Notes: generated by a model from the letters alone, not told the origin. Counted from the first letter of the stretch, positions 29,265 to 38,681 are shown. The stretch: DNA of 64,000 nt from Pedobacter sp. BAL39 (GCF_000170795.1 NZ_ABCM01000008.1:1-64000); one strand, 5' to 3'. A program made the numbers and translations.

Positions 29265-29294
29265 CAAAGCTAAAAAATAAATTTTGCTCCACAA
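29265..29294 (-). promoter_or_regulatory. Bacteroidota-type promoter of the giant-protein operon
   Basis: On the minus strand TTG (29292-29294) is followed after 19 bp by TAGCTTTG (29265-29272). This matches the Bacteroidota housekeeping pattern (TTTG at -33, TAnnTTTG at -7) in sequence and in spacing. The predicted 5' leader is about 170 nt. Confidence 0.7.
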
Positions 29295-29504
29295 TAAAAT
29301 AAAGTGGCTTAACGCAAAAGAATCGTTGTCCTAAACAAATGGATTATAGCTGCTTACAATTTCCGAAAACAGCATTAGAACCACCATTTTGAACCTAAAA
29401 ATAAAGGATACATCTGCAGATTAATATGATGAACCAGCTATCCTCTTCCAGGATTTAAACTAAAAATGCAATCATCGCCCCGTCCTATTGTTACGTTTTA
29501 TTAT

Positions 29505-29533
29505 AAAAAAATAAAGCGCTGATTAAAGCGCTT
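29505..29533 (-). terminator. Terminator of the ECF sigma / barrel operon
   Basis: Perfect 7-bp stem (29514-29520 with 29527-29533) with a 6-nt loop. On the minus strand it is followed by a T-rich run at about 29505-29513. Confidence 0.65.
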
Positions 29534-29598
29534 CGCAAAAACAAGATTATAGAATAATTTTTTCATTATCAACGCTATAGCTTCAGATTATCGAAGAT

Positions 29599-30975
29599 CT
29601 AAAAATCAAACTTCAACTTTAGTCCGGTCCCGATCAGGTATAAATTTTCACGTGTGAACTGTTTGATGGGCAGCTTAACAAAAGGTTCAACAGCAAACGA
29701 TTTGCCACCGAATACCTTCTGCTGATAGCCAAAAGAGAAATTGTAAAATCCAAGATACTGATCTTCCTTGACCTCATCCTTCGGTACCGTTTCTGATACT
29801 CTGCGGCTGACCACCATCGTACGAAAAGTTGCAGTATTCCCTCCGGTGAAGTCGGATGGCACCGTTTCCACGTTGTTCTCAATGAAATTATTCTGCTGAC
29901 GCTGGTTGAGCACCGCAAATGCAGATAGACCGGCATTGGCATAAAGCTTTTTATTAAACCGGTATCGGATCTCCAAAGGGATGTCAATTCCTGTTAAACG
30001 GGCATCAACGGATTGCAATGATCTCGTGCTGCTGGCCAGAGAAGTCATAACGGGGGCATCTGATGCGCCGCCATTGCCGATGTTCTCTTTCGACGCTCCC
30101 ATCTCATTGTAAGCAAGTCCTGAACTGATAGAAACCTTGTCGGAAAGTGCATAAGCCATACTCAGGCCATACCCCATATTGATCTTTTTGGCATTCCCGA
30201 ATGAAGGGGCCACCATCACACCAACCTCCCATTTATCCTGCTGCTTTGTCGTTTTGGCCATCATGGGCTGCGGTTTAATGCTTTCTGCTTTCAGGAACTC
30301 TTCAAAACTTTGTTTGACGGGATCCTTCTTCTGAGTAGCCGATGCAGGGGATGTGGTGTTCTTACCTTTCATCTCCAATGGTAAGTCCAACTCTATGTCT
30401 GTTTTTTGCACAGGAAACTTCGCGCTGACAGCCAGCGGCTGATTCACATTGGCAGCCAGCTGATTTTTAGCTCCTTCTATTCCGGCAGCCTTTTCCGGCA
30501 GCCCAACAATGCTTTCTGATGATGTGGTTCTGTGATGAGCTGACGCTGATAGAATTGCGGCATCATTGGGTTTAGCCATTTCAACAGTGCTTGATGCCAT
30601 AGGATTAGTTTCCGGCGCAGGCGGTGTACCAAATTTTCCTGAAGACTCCCGCGGAGGCTGAGGTGCTAATTCAACCTTAGGATATGCAGGATTGTTGCTA
30701 TTGTTGACCACCGATACCGGGTGCTCCGTTTTCATGTAACTGTATAGTGCAACACCAAATCCCACGAATAACACCGCCGCAGCCCCCGTCACATACCTCA
30801 GCCATAAAGGCAGCACACGACGCTCCTCATCCTTCTGATTAAACCGCTCCCATGCTCCAGCAAGATATTGTTCTTCGTGTGCATGAAGCTGCGCACTGAT
30901 ATGCGCTATAAATTCGTCTTCTGGCGACTTCATATTTTCAATAGGTTTAATGCCCTTTTCGTTCCTCTTTTTCAT
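29599..30975 (-). CDS. Anti-sigma-like membrane protein with outer-membrane-barrel-like C-terminus
   Basis: The protein has 458 residues. Residues 1-57 are charged and would be cytoplasmic. One transmembrane helix lies at about 58-80. A Pro/Ser/Ala/Lys-rich linker runs from ~85 to ~240. Residues ~245-458 look like an outer-membrane beta-barrel of the OmpA/PorT type (alternating strands, GLSMAYALSDKVSISSGL, terminal phenylalanine in KLKFDF). It starts 5 bp after the ECF sigma gene, so the N-terminal part probably binds that sigma factor. One chain that spans inner membrane, periplasm and outer membrane is unusual. The domain reading is from sequence pattern; the anti-sigma role is inferred from operon position. 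Confidence 0.65.
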   Translation of the reverse strand: MKKRNEKGIKPIENMKSPEDEFIAHISAQLHAHEEQYLAGAWERFNQKDEERRVLPLWLRYVTGAAAVLFVGFGVALYSYMKTEHPVSVVNNSNNPAYPKVELAPQPPRESSGKFGTPPAPETNPMASSTVEMAKPNDAAILSASAHHRTTSSESIVGLPEKAAGIEGAKNQLAANVNQPLAVSAKFPVQKTDIELDLPLEMKGKNTTSPASATQKKDPVKQSFEEFLKAESIKPQPMMAKTTKQQDKWEVGVMVAPSFGNAKKINMGYGLSMAYALSDKVSISSGLAYNEMGASKENIGNGGASDAPVMTSLASSTRSLQSVDARLTGIDIPLEIRYRFNKKLYANAGLSAFAVLNQRQQNNFIENNVETVPSDFTGGNTATFRTMVVSRRVSETVPKDEVKEDQYLGFYNFSFGYQQKVFGGKSFAVEPFVKLPIKQFTRENLYLIGTGLKLKFDF

Positions 30976-30980
30976 CCCCT

Positions 30981-31556
30981 CTAGATTAATTCTGTTCCAT
31001 AAGTTCCAACTGAGGTATTCGAATACAGCACCCTTAATTTTTGTTTTGCCCTGGTTAAATAGACCCTGCTCGAGCTCTCGGGAATGCTGAGCAATTTTGC
31101 AATCTCATCATGCGCATACCCCTCAATTTCATATAAGTTGAATACCAGCCGGTGCAACTCAGGCAATCCATTCAACAAGCGAAGGATGTCCTGAACATTT
31201 AATTTCGTCAAGGCATTCCACTCCGTAATTGGTTGCTCCGCTTCAGTAAAATCATCCATATAAACCAGGGCTCTCCGGCTCCGGATAAAGTCAATGGCGG
31301 TACGGGACGAGATCTTTGCGATCCATCCTTTAAAGGCTTTGGTCAGTGCGTCTTCATCCCGCGGATGCGCAAACTGAGAAAGATTTTTAAAAATCTTAAT
31401 GAAACTGTCGTTAACCAACTCCTCAGCATCATTCCTATCGCTAACGTAACGAAAAACTACGCCCATTAGATAGCCATAAAATGATTTATAGACCACTTCC
31501 TTACTCTTGTTGTCGTTTTTCAAACATCCTGCTAAAACCTCCTTAAACCTGAGCAT
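30981..31556 (-). CDS. ECF-family RNA polymerase sigma factor
   Basis: The protein has 191 residues. Region 2 (about residues 20-90) has the DRNDAEELVNDSFIKIFKNL stretch used for core binding and -10 recognition. Region 4 (about 130-180) has the helix-turn-helix around EIEGYAHDEIAKLLSIPESS with RVYLTRAKQKLR. It directs polymerase to a small regulon, normally held back by a membrane anti-sigma factor, here probably the downstream gene. The target promoters are not visible. ATG start at 31556. Confidence 0.93.
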   Translation of the reverse strand: MLRFKEVLAGCLKNDNKSKEVVYKSFYGYLMGVVFRYVSDRNDAEELVNDSFIKIFKNLSQFAHPRDEDALTKAFKGWIAKISSRTAIDFIRSRRALVYMDDFTEAEQPITEWNALTKLNVQDILRLLNGLPELHRLVFNLYEIEGYAHDEIAKLLSIPESSSRVYLTRAKQKLRVLYSNTSVGTYGTELI

Positions 31557-31694
31557 TCTTTGTTAACACCATTAAGGATTTTGTAAGTTGATCATATACC
31601 TGATATCGCAAAAGACGATCCCAATTCTCATTCGGATCTACTTATAATTTATTGGTTATCAATAGAATTGTAAATTTAGCAATTATGCCTGATT

Positions 31695-31729
31695 TAAAAA
31701 AAAGCCAGCCCCATGCGCAGGGCCAGCCA
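31695..31729 (-). terminator. Terminator of the DUF4397 lipoprotein gene
   Basis: On the minus strand a 9-bp stem including G-T pairs (GGCTGGCCC with GGGCTGGCT) is followed by nine T residues (31695-31703). Confidence 0.75.
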
Positions 31730-31753
31730 GATTTAGATAGTTAATCAGTGTTT

Positions 31754-32458
31754 TTATTTGTGTGTGTATATTTTCGCTGCCATTTTTAGACTGTCTGCAG
31801 CAACAGTACCATTAAATCCTTTTGCCCAAATGGTATAGATCAGGCCCTTTTCAATTTTAGTCGCAGGCAAAGTAGCCACAACAGTTTTTGCCGCATTTTT
31901 CACTTCGAAATTAATGCTTGCTCCAGGTTCTACTTCAACAAATGCAGTTGACTCTTTATATGCTTTTCCAGTAAACAGGTCTGTTGCAGCTCCATTGATG
32001 CCCAGGCTCAGCGCAGGTGCATCAGGGCTCAAATTCACAAAACGAATTTTAGCTTTTTCTCCCGTTGGTGCCGTAAGGTCATCCTCCACTTTAACGAAAG
32101 TCCTTTTGCTTAGTGTATCTGCAATGAATACAGAGTAAGCCACGCCTGGCGAGAATGTTTCCTGTTTACTCAGCAGGAAAGCTGTTTTTCCTTTTTCAAC
32201 AATACCGATTCTTCTCAATCCAGGATACAGGTTAAGATAGCCAAGCTGACTATTGTACTGAAAGTCCTTCTCATTAGCCTTGGTGTTGTCTACAATAAAG
32301 TCATATTTAGTAGCCTCAGCACTCGCATTGATCACATTTAATCCTGCCAGCTGAATCGGCTCAGTGGTGTCTTTTGAACAAGCTACCAATACAGCAGATA
32401 AAGTAAGCACCCCAACAAATGCTTTAGATATATTTTTGAAATTGTTTGACATTTTCAT
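31754..32458 (-). CDS. DUF4397-containing lipoprotein
   Basis: The protein has 234 residues. The signal peptide ends in a lipobox LVAC at about residue 27, so it is lipid-anchored. The body matches the DUF4397 pattern: a first beta domain starting LNVINASAEA, then a second with IRFVNLSPDAPALSLGING. Such domains occur in Bacteroidota surface lipoproteins, and no biochemical role is established. It has its own terminator and is separated from htpG by another, so it is a single-gene unit. The ATG at 32458 or the one two codons later could start it. Confidence 0.85.
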   Translation of the reverse strand: MKMSNNFKNISKAFVGVLTLSAVLVACSKDTTEPIQLAGLNVINASAEATKYDFIVDNTKANEKDFQYNSQLGYLNLYPGLRRIGIVEKGKTAFLLSKQETFSPGVAYSVFIADTLSKRTFVKVEDDLTAPTGEKAKIRFVNLSPDAPALSLGINGAATDLFTGKAYKESTAFVEVEPGASINFEVKNAAKTVVATLPATKIEKGLIYTIWAKGFNGTVAADSLKMAAKIYTHK

Positions 32459-32586
32459 CGATTGATTATTTAGTTTAATAAAGTTACTTAGTCAACGGCC
32501 ATCAACTCTTTTTCTTTTAAAACGGGAAGACCTTTTGAAACGCTACAGCGGGTTAATCTTTTTTTATATCAATACGATAATAAAAC

Positions 32587-32623
32587 AAAAAAGCTCCCTG
32601 CATCAGATGCAGGGAGCTTTTTT
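32587..32623. terminator. Strong hairpin terminator downstream of htpG
   Basis: A perfect 17-bp stem (AAAAAAGCTCCCTGCAT at 32587-32603 with 32607-32623) closes on a 3-nt loop and has A and T tails on both sides. It lies 18 bp past the htpG stop codon. Confidence 0.95.
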
Positions 32624-32641
32624 GAATTCAATTGTTGTTAT

Positions 32642-34531
32642 TTAAATCAGATCAACACTTCTGCTGACAAAAGCAGTCAGCTCCGCGCCGGTCAGCATCC
32701 CCTGTGCAAGAAGCGCCAGGTCAACTGCCTGTTTGGCTAAAGTTCCTTGCTCTTCTTCATTTGAGCTGGCCAGGATCTTTCCAATCAGCTTATGGTTCCC
32801 ATTGATGGCCACCTTATAGTTGTCCGGCATATTGCCATAAAAGCCCATGCCACCACCCATCTGCGCCATATCTTTCATCCGGCGCATAAACTCGTCCATA
32901 GTAACCGTTACCGGGAGCTCTTCCGGATTTAAACCGACTACCTCCACGTGCATTCCCGCTTTGGTTATTGCTTTCTCAAAGATCTCAGTTACCTTTTTGC
33001 TTTGCTCTTCTGTAAGCACAGACTCAATCGCCTCATCTTTTTCAATCAGCTTATCTGCAACTGCAGAATCCACACGTTTCAACTGCGTCTTCTCCAGCTT
33101 GCTCTCCATATGATTGATGAAGTGATTGTCAATCGGTGAGTTCATCAACAGCACATCGTAGTTTTTTTTATTTGCCGACTGGATGAAGCTATCCTGTTTC
33201 GCGGGATCAGTGGCATACAAATACACTACCTGCCCATTTTTGTCGGTTTGAAAGTCCTTTACCTTATCTTTATATTCTTCCAGGGTAAAGTTTTCTTTTT
33301 TAGTATTGGTCAGCAAGACAAAGTCTTTGGCTTTATCATAGAACTTATCTTCACTCACCAAGCCGTATTTCACAAACAAACCAATATCGCCCCATTTTTC
33401 TTCATAAGACTTGCGGTCCTTATTGAAAAGTTCCTGAAGTTTGTCCGCTACCTTTTTGGTAATGTAACTGTTGATTTTCTTTACGTTGCTATCTGCCTGA
33501 AGGAAACTTCTGGAAACATTCAGTGGAATATCCGGTGAGTCGATTACACCATGCAGCAACATCAGGAATTCTGGAACAATGTCCTTCACCTCATCGGTAA
33601 TGAATACTTGTCTGGAAAACAATTTGATTTTGTTGCGCTGCATATCAAAATCGTTCTTCACTTTCGGGAAGTACAATACACCCGTCAGGTTAAATGGATA
33701 ATCTACGTTCAGGTGGATCCAGAACAAAGGGTCCTCCGAAAACGGATAGAGCTGTTTGTAGAACGACAAATAATCTTCGTCTGACAAATCTGCAGGTGCC
33801 TTTGTCCAGATTGGGTTTGTGGTATTGATGATGTTGTCGACTTCTACAGCAGTGGTTTTTGGTTTTCCTTCTTCATCTTCCCCATCCGGCACCTGTTCCG
33901 TTTTCGTGCCGAATTTAATCGGTACAGGAAGGAATTTGCCATATTTGTCCAGGATCTCCTCAAGCTTATTTTTACTCAGGAATTCCTCTGATTCAGCATT
34001 CACATGAAGAATAATAGTTGTTCCTCTGCTGCTTCTGTTTCCAGGAGTAATTTCAAACTCAGTACTTCCGTCACATACCCACCTTGCAGCCTCAGCTCCA
34101 TCCTGATAAGACAGGGTTTGGATTTCCACGAGATCAGACACCATGAAAGCAGAGTAGAAGCCAAGGCCGAATTTACCGATGATCTCATTTGCATCTTTTG
34201 CATCCTTAAACTTCTCTACAAATTCGCTGGCACCCGAGAAAGCCACCTGATTGATATATTTTTTTATTTCTTCTGCAGTCATACCCAGCCCATTATCGGA
34301 AATGGTGATGGTTTTATTTTCTTCGTCAAGGGCTACTTCTACCAGGAGATCACCTAGTTCACCGTTATACTGGCCCAATGCGGCAAGGCGTTTTATTTTT
34401 TGTACCGCATCAACGGCATTTGACACCAGCTCACGAAGGAAAATCTCATTGTCTGAATACAGGAATTTTTTGATGATCGGGAAAATGTTCTCCGTGTGAA
34501 TGGAAATGGTTCCTTTTTCTTCTATGCTCAT
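32642..34531 (-). CDS. htpG: Molecular chaperone HtpG (Hsp90)
   Basis: The protein has 629 residues, normal for bacterial Hsp90. The N-terminal GHKL ATPase domain shows FLRELVSNAVDA (E and N of the ATP site), ITISDNGLGM and GKFGLGFYSAFMV. The middle domain has YKQLYPFSEDPLFW and the client-contact region, and the C-terminal dimer domain ends in FVSRSVDLI. It folds and protects proteins in the cytoplasm in an ATP-driven cycle. ATG start at 34531; monocistronic with a strong terminator. Confidence 0.98.
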   Translation of the reverse strand: MSIEEKGTISIHTENIFPIIKKFLYSDNEIFLRELVSNAVDAVQKIKRLAALGQYNGELGDLLVEVALDEENKTITISDNGLGMTAEEIKKYINQVAFSGASEFVEKFKDAKDANEIIGKFGLGFYSAFMVSDLVEIQTLSYQDGAEAARWVCDGSTEFEITPGNRSSRGTTIILHVNAESEEFLSKNKLEEILDKYGKFLPVPIKFGTKTEQVPDGEDEEGKPKTTAVEVDNIINTTNPIWTKAPADLSDEDYLSFYKQLYPFSEDPLFWIHLNVDYPFNLTGVLYFPKVKNDFDMQRNKIKLFSRQVFITDEVKDIVPEFLMLLHGVIDSPDIPLNVSRSFLQADSNVKKINSYITKKVADKLQELFNKDRKSYEEKWGDIGLFVKYGLVSEDKFYDKAKDFVLLTNTKKENFTLEEYKDKVKDFQTDKNGQVVYLYATDPAKQDSFIQSANKKNYDVLLMNSPIDNHFINHMESKLEKTQLKRVDSAVADKLIEKDEAIESVLTEEQSKKVTEIFEKAITKAGMHVEVVGLNPEELPVTVTMDEFMRRMKDMAQMGGGMGFYGNMPDNYKVAINGNHKLIGKILASSNEEEQGTLAKQAVDLALLAQGMLTGAELTAFVSRSVDLI

Positions 34532-34681
34532 ATGTTAACTCATTTTTAAGTACATAGCGACACTATCAATGCCTATTCCAAACACGGCATCTTGTCAAAT
34601 TGACAGTTTATCTCCTAAATAAGAAAATCAGATGAAATAATTTCTTATACTTGATCCTCCTGTGAATTAACCCTTTTGATC

Positions 34682-35659
34682 ATGAATACTGATCTTTATG
34701 AAAAACTGTTTGAAGAAGGATGCATCAGCAAGGAATCGCTGGAGCGCATCCGCAGCAAACGACAGAACCCCTTATTTTCCCTCCATTGGGAACTGAAAAC
34801 ATTACTTTATCTGGGCGTCATGCTGCTCAGCACCGGTTTGGGTATCCTCATCTATAAAAACATAGATACGATCGGCCACCAGGTCATCATTGCTGCCATC
34901 GCCGCCATCAGTGGGAGCTGCTTTTTTTATTGCTTCAAACACAAAAAGCCTTTCAGCAAAACCCGGGTGACCGTTTCAAACGCCTGGTTTGACTATATCC
35001 TGCTCCTGGCCTGTCTCAGCTTTTTAAGCTTTCTCGGCTACCTTCAGTTTCAATATACCATCTTCGGCACTGCCTATGGCCTGGCCACATTTATTCCCAT
35101 GGTCGTGCTTTTTTATGTAGCTTATGCCTTCGACCACCTTGGGATCCTCAGCATGGCCATTACCAACCTGGGTGTCTGGCTAGGACTTTCCATTAGCCCC
35201 ACATCCCTGCTCTATACAGCTTGGGGCAACGACAACCTGATCCTGACAGGCTTATTCCTCGGCTTTTTTCTGATGGCTATTGCTTTTCTTAGTGACAGGT
35301 GCCTATTCAAACCGCACTTCTGGTTTACCTATATGCACTTCGCCACACACCTGAGCTTCATTTCTATCCTCGCAGGTTATTTCTACAATTATGATAGACC
35401 CGGATCTGTACTCTGGCTATTTATCACCTTTTTGGCAGGCTATTACGCCTATACAGATGCCATGAAACACAGGTCTTTTTATTTCTTGCTGCTGGTAACC
35501 CTCTATGCCTATATCTCAGTGTCAGCATTGCTGATCCGCGTGATGCTACTGAATGATAATATTGCATCTTTCTACTTGTGTTTCATCTACTTTATCTGCT
35601 CGGCAATTGGCATGATCAGGATATTGAAATACCTCAACAAAAAAGTAAAAACATCATGA
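34682..35659 (+). CDS. Polytopic membrane protein, DUF2157-like
   Basis: The protein has 325 residues. A short soluble N-terminus (about 45 residues, EEGCISKESLERIRSKR) is followed by roughly nine to ten predicted transmembrane helices. The N-terminal helix pair before the first membrane span resembles DUF2157. The ATG at 34682 was chosen over a TTG two codons upstream. The stop overlaps the next start in ATGA, so the two are translationally coupled. No catalytic motif is seen; the function is unknown. Confidence 0.75.
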   Translation: MNTDLYEKLFEEGCISKESLERIRSKRQNPLFSLHWELKTLLYLGVMLLSTGLGILIYKNIDTIGHQVIIAAIAAISGSCFFYCFKHKKPFSKTRVTVSNAWFDYILLLACLSFLSFLGYLQFQYTIFGTAYGLATFIPMVVLFYVAYAFDHLGILSMAITNLGVWLGLSISPTSLLYTAWGNDNLILTGLFLGFFLMAIAFLSDRCLFKPHFWFTYMHFATHLSFISILAGYFYNYDRPGSVLWLFITFLAGYYAYTDAMKHRSFYFLLLVTLYAYISVSALLIRVMLLNDNIASFYLCFIYFICSAIGMIRILKYLNKKVKTS

Positions 35660-36828
35660 TCATTTTCAATAAAGATTGGCTGGTCAACGAAAATATCCAG
35701 GAACAGGTGGAACGGGCGCTTAACCTCGGTGAGGTTACCCGGGATGAATTCGAGCAGGTGAAACTGAGGTATCCCGTTGGATTCTATACGCCGAACCTCT
35801 TCATCAGGATTGGCCTTTTTCTCCTTACCCTCGTGATCGCGGCTTTTTCAGGTGGCCTGATCAGCCTCATCATGATGAATTCCAGGATGCTGGAGTCACC
35901 TGCTTATCTTTTTTTTCTCGGCATCATCGCTTATGTTGCCCTTGAATTCATGGTGAGGGAGAAAAAACATTTCCGTTCGGGAGTAGATGACGCATTGATA
36001 TGGACCTCCGGGGGACTGATCCTCACTGGTATGCTCTGGTCTTCAGATTCCATACTCAATGCTTATGGCGACCTAGCTGTGTCAGGTTTCGTCTTCCTCC
36101 TGGCAACATACTATACATTACGTTTTGCGGATGTCCTGATGGCTGTTATCTCAACACTGGCGCTGGTTTTTCTGGTTTTCTTCGGATGGCAACGCATCGG
36201 CTTCTATTCTTTGCAGACCATGCCTTTTCTCATCATAATATTGACTGCCGTTTTATACCTTGCTGCCGACCGGATGCGGCAGCATCCGGCTTTTGTATAT
36301 TATAAAAATTGCCTTCAGGTGGTTTCTCTGGTAGCGCTATTGGTATGTTATGCTGCCGGAAATTATTTCGTGGTACGCGAAATCGGTACGGAACTGGTAG
36401 AGGAGCGACTAACTCCCGACAGCCAGATTCCCCTGTACTGGTTTTTCTGGGCCTGGACCTTTATAGTCCCGATCGCCTACATCTCATGGGGCATCAAAAG
36501 AAAAGACCAACTTTTGTTGCGCTCCGGGATGATCCTTGTTGCAGTTGCTGCATTTACCCTCCGGAATTACTACCATCTGATGTCTGCAGAGGCGTTGCTG
36601 TCGATTGTCGGAGCCGGATTATTGGCTTTTGCCTACGGCGTTATCAGCTACCTGAAAACACCGAAACATGGCTTTACCTCTGCAGAACTATCTGATGGCA
36701 GTATGATCGACAACATCCAAGTCGAATCCCTGATTGTTGCGGAGACGATGTCTGCGCCCGACCTTCCAGCCCAGGGCAGGCTTGGCGGGGGGACCTTTGG
36801 CGGCGGCGGCGCCAGCGGAGATTTCTAG
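35656..36828 (+). CDS. Polytopic membrane protein with glycine-rich tail
   Basis: The protein has 390 residues starting at the ATG that overlaps the previous stop. A soluble N-terminus of about 45 residues (NENIQEQVERALNLGEVT) is followed by ten or more hydrophobic segments and a C-terminal tail LGGGTFGGGGASGDF. It resembles the first protein of the pair in layout, so the two may form a complex of the DUF2157/DUF4401 kind. This relation is inferred from arrangement, not from a domain hit. No enzyme motif is visible. Confidence 0.7.
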   Translation: MIIFNKDWLVNENIQEQVERALNLGEVTRDEFEQVKLRYPVGFYTPNLFIRIGLFLLTLVIAAFSGGLISLIMMNSRMLESPAYLFFLGIIAYVALEFMVREKKHFRSGVDDALIWTSGGLILTGMLWSSDSILNAYGDLAVSGFVFLLATYYTLRFADVLMAVISTLALVFLVFFGWQRIGFYSLQTMPFLIIILTAVLYLAADRMRQHPAFVYYKNCLQVVSLVALLVCYAAGNYFVVREIGTELVEERLTPDSQIPLYWFFWAWTFIVPIAYISWGIKRKDQLLLRSGMILVAVAAFTLRNYYHLMSAEALLSIVGAGLLAFAYGVISYLKTPKHGFTSAELSDGSMIDNIQVESLIVAETMSAPDLPAQGRLGGGTFGGGGASGDF

Positions 36829-36858
36829 TAATCAATATCTATTTCGGGTAATAGTCTG

Positions 36859-36866
36859 TATCTTTG
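36859..36866 (+). promoter_or_regulatory. -7 box 7 nt before the M16 protease start
   Basis: TATCTTTG is a perfect TAnnTTTG and ends 7 nt before the ATG at 36874. It predicts a very short or absent leader. No clear -33 TTG is seen at the usual distance. Confidence 0.45.
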
Positions 36867-36873
36867 CAGATCA

Positions 36874-38103
36874 ATGGAATACAATGTTCATACGCTGCCG
36901 AACGGCATCAGATTACTTCATGTCCCGGCAGCATCGGCAATTTCTCATGCCTGCATCATCATTAATAGCGGATCTAGGGACGAAACAGCCCAACAAACTG
37001 GACTTGCACACTTTATAGAGCACCTGATTTTCAAGAGAACAGAAAAGAGAACAACCAACCAGATCCTCAACAGGCTGGAAAGTGTTGGTGCAGACCTGAA
37101 TGCCTATACGACCAAGGAGTATACCTGCATCCATGCCTCTTTTCTAAATCCCTACCTGGATCGTACCCTGGAGTTGTTCAACGACATCGTTTTTCACTCT
37201 ACCTTCCCGGAAGATGAAATGGAGAAGGAAAAGAGTGTGGTCCTCGACGAGATCGCTTCGTATCTGGATCAACCTGAAGAAGCCATTTACGACGACTTTG
37301 AGGACATCGTATTTTCGGCGCACCCCTTGGGCAGAAACATACTTGGTACCACAGAAAGCGTGTCTGCCATCACGCGTGCAGACATCATGACGTTCATCGC
37401 AGACAACTACCATACGGACAAGATCGTGATTGCCGTATTGGGCAATTATCACCTGAATAAAGTGGTCAAAATAGGCAATAAATATTACGGGGAGATTCCC
37501 GAAAACCTGCATTCAAACGATAGAAAAGCTCCGGGGAAAGCACCGCTGCAAAACTTAGTAGTGAATAAGCCAATTATGCAGGCCCATACGATGCTAGGTA
37601 TGCAAGCCTATTCACTACACCATCCTTACAAAACAGGCTTCCTCCTGCTGAATAATCTTTTGGGTGGCACGGGCATGAGTTCTATCCTCAACCTCCAGAT
37701 CAGAGAGAAATACGGCATCGCCTATACCATAGAAACCGGATATAGTCCGCTCAGTGATAGCGGGATTTTCACACTGTATTTTGGTACAGACAAAGAGAAA
37801 GTGGACAAAGCGATGTCCCTTGTGTTTAAGGAATTTAAAAAGATCAAAGATCATCCGCTGACGGAGTTGCAGCTGCAGAAGGCAAAGAATAAATGGATCG
37901 GCCAGATTGCGCTGGGCGAAGAAAACCGAATTGGACTGATCATCTCCATGGCCAAGAGCCTGATCGACTACGATAAAATCGATAACCTGGAGACTGTATT
38001 TCATAAAATTCAGCAGGTCACCACGTCTGAAATGGCCGATATTTCCAATGAAATGCTGAATGAAAACAATCTTAACAGCCTAACTTTTTATCCTTTAGGC
38101 TAA
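36874..38103 (+). CDS. M16-family zinc metalloprotease
   Basis: The protein has 409 residues. The inverted zinc motif HxxEH is seen as H46-F-I-E49-H50, and the third ligand region follows as EKEKSVVLDEI (E119/E126). The second half is the related non-catalytic domain with the RxxY-like stretch near LNLQIREKYGIAYT. No signal peptide is seen, so it is probably cytoplasmic. Bacterial M16 peptidases of this length degrade peptides or process small proteins. It lies 18 bp upstream of the deformylase gene. The substrate is unknown. Confidence 0.92.
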   Translation: MEYNVHTLPNGIRLLHVPAASAISHACIIINSGSRDETAQQTGLAHFIEHLIFKRTEKRTTNQILNRLESVGADLNAYTTKEYTCIHASFLNPYLDRTLELFNDIVFHSTFPEDEMEKEKSVVLDEIASYLDQPEEAIYDDFEDIVFSAHPLGRNILGTTESVSAITRADIMTFIADNYHTDKIVIAVLGNYHLNKVVKIGNKYYGEIPENLHSNDRKAPGKAPLQNLVVNKPIMQAHTMLGMQAYSLHHPYKTGFLLLNNLLGGTGMSSILNLQIREKYGIAYTIETGYSPLSDSGIFTLYFGTDKEKVDKAMSLVFKEFKKIKDHPLTELQLQKAKNKWIGQIALGEENRIGLIISMAKSLIDYDKIDNLETVFHKIQQVTTSEMADISNEMLNENNLNSLTFYPLG

Positions 38104-38109
38104 TATTTG

Positions 38110-38117
38110 TACTTTTG
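38110..38117 (+). promoter_or_regulatory. -7 box 4 nt before the def start
   Basis: TACTTTTG ends 4 nt before the ATG at 38122. If used, the transcript would start at or next to the start codon. It also supports the ATG at 38122 over an upstream TTG at 38107. Confidence 0.45.
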
Positions 38118-38121
38118 TACC

Positions 38122-38676
38122 ATGAAATTACCTATCGTAGCCTACGGAGATCCGGTTTTAAAGAAAGTCTGTGCCCCAATTGAGCAAGACTATCCGGAGC
38201 TTAAACAACTCATCAGCAATATGTTTGAGACCATGTACAATGCGCATGGCGTTGGCCTGGCAGCCCCTCAGATTGGCTTGCCGATTCGTTTGTTTGTAAT
38301 CGATACAGGCGGTGATGAGGATGAAGATGGCGTGAAAAGGGTATATATCAATGCCGAAATCCTTGAAGAAAATGGAGAACCGTGGGCCTTCAATGAAGGT
38401 TGCCTGAGCATCCCTGACATCAGGGAAGACGTGATGCGCAAACCCAATATCCGCATCAGGTATTATGATGAAAACTGGGAACTTCATGAAAAGGAAGTTA
38501 CCGGAATGCTGGCGCGGGTCATTCAACATGAATACGACCACATCCAGGGAAAACTCTTCACAGAAACACTGAGCTTATTGCGCAAAAGAATGCTCCAGAG
38601 CAAACTGGACGCCATTTCGAAAGGAAATGTAAGGGGTGTTGATTACAAGATGAAATTCCCGAATAAAAAGCGCTAA
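38122..38676 (+). CDS. def: Peptide deformylase
   Basis: The protein has 184 residues. All three family motifs are present: GVGLAAPQIG (residues 43-52), EGCLS with metal ligand C94, and QHEYDH with ligands H136 and H140 and the catalytic E137. It removes the formyl group from the N-terminal methionine of new proteins. The ATG at 38122 gives the usual MKLPI... start. It converges with the gene at 38682, with 5 bp between stop codons. Confidence 0.98.
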   Translation: MKLPIVAYGDPVLKKVCAPIEQDYPELKQLISNMFETMYNAHGVGLAAPQIGLPIRLFVIDTGGDEDEDGVKRVYINAEILEENGEPWAFNEGCLSIPDIREDVMRKPNIRIRYYDENWELHEKEVTGMLARVIQHEYDHIQGKLFTETLSLLRKRMLQSKLDAISKGNVRGVDYKMKFPNKKR

Positions 38677-38681
38677 GCTTT

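Larger units (their letters stand above)
29090..29598. other. 509-bp gene-free region upstream of the giant gene
   Basis: No gene is seen. It holds a leader of about 170 nt and a promoter for the giant gene (29265-29294), a palindrome near its predicted transcription start (29243-29258) and a terminator for the sigma-factor operon (29505-29533). The stretch from about 29300 to 29500 shows nothing further. Confidence 0.7.

Noticed and set aside
34682..36828. One membrane protein gene broken by a frameshift
   Set aside because: Each half has its own soluble N-terminus and full set of helices; the ATGA overlap is a normal coupling signal.
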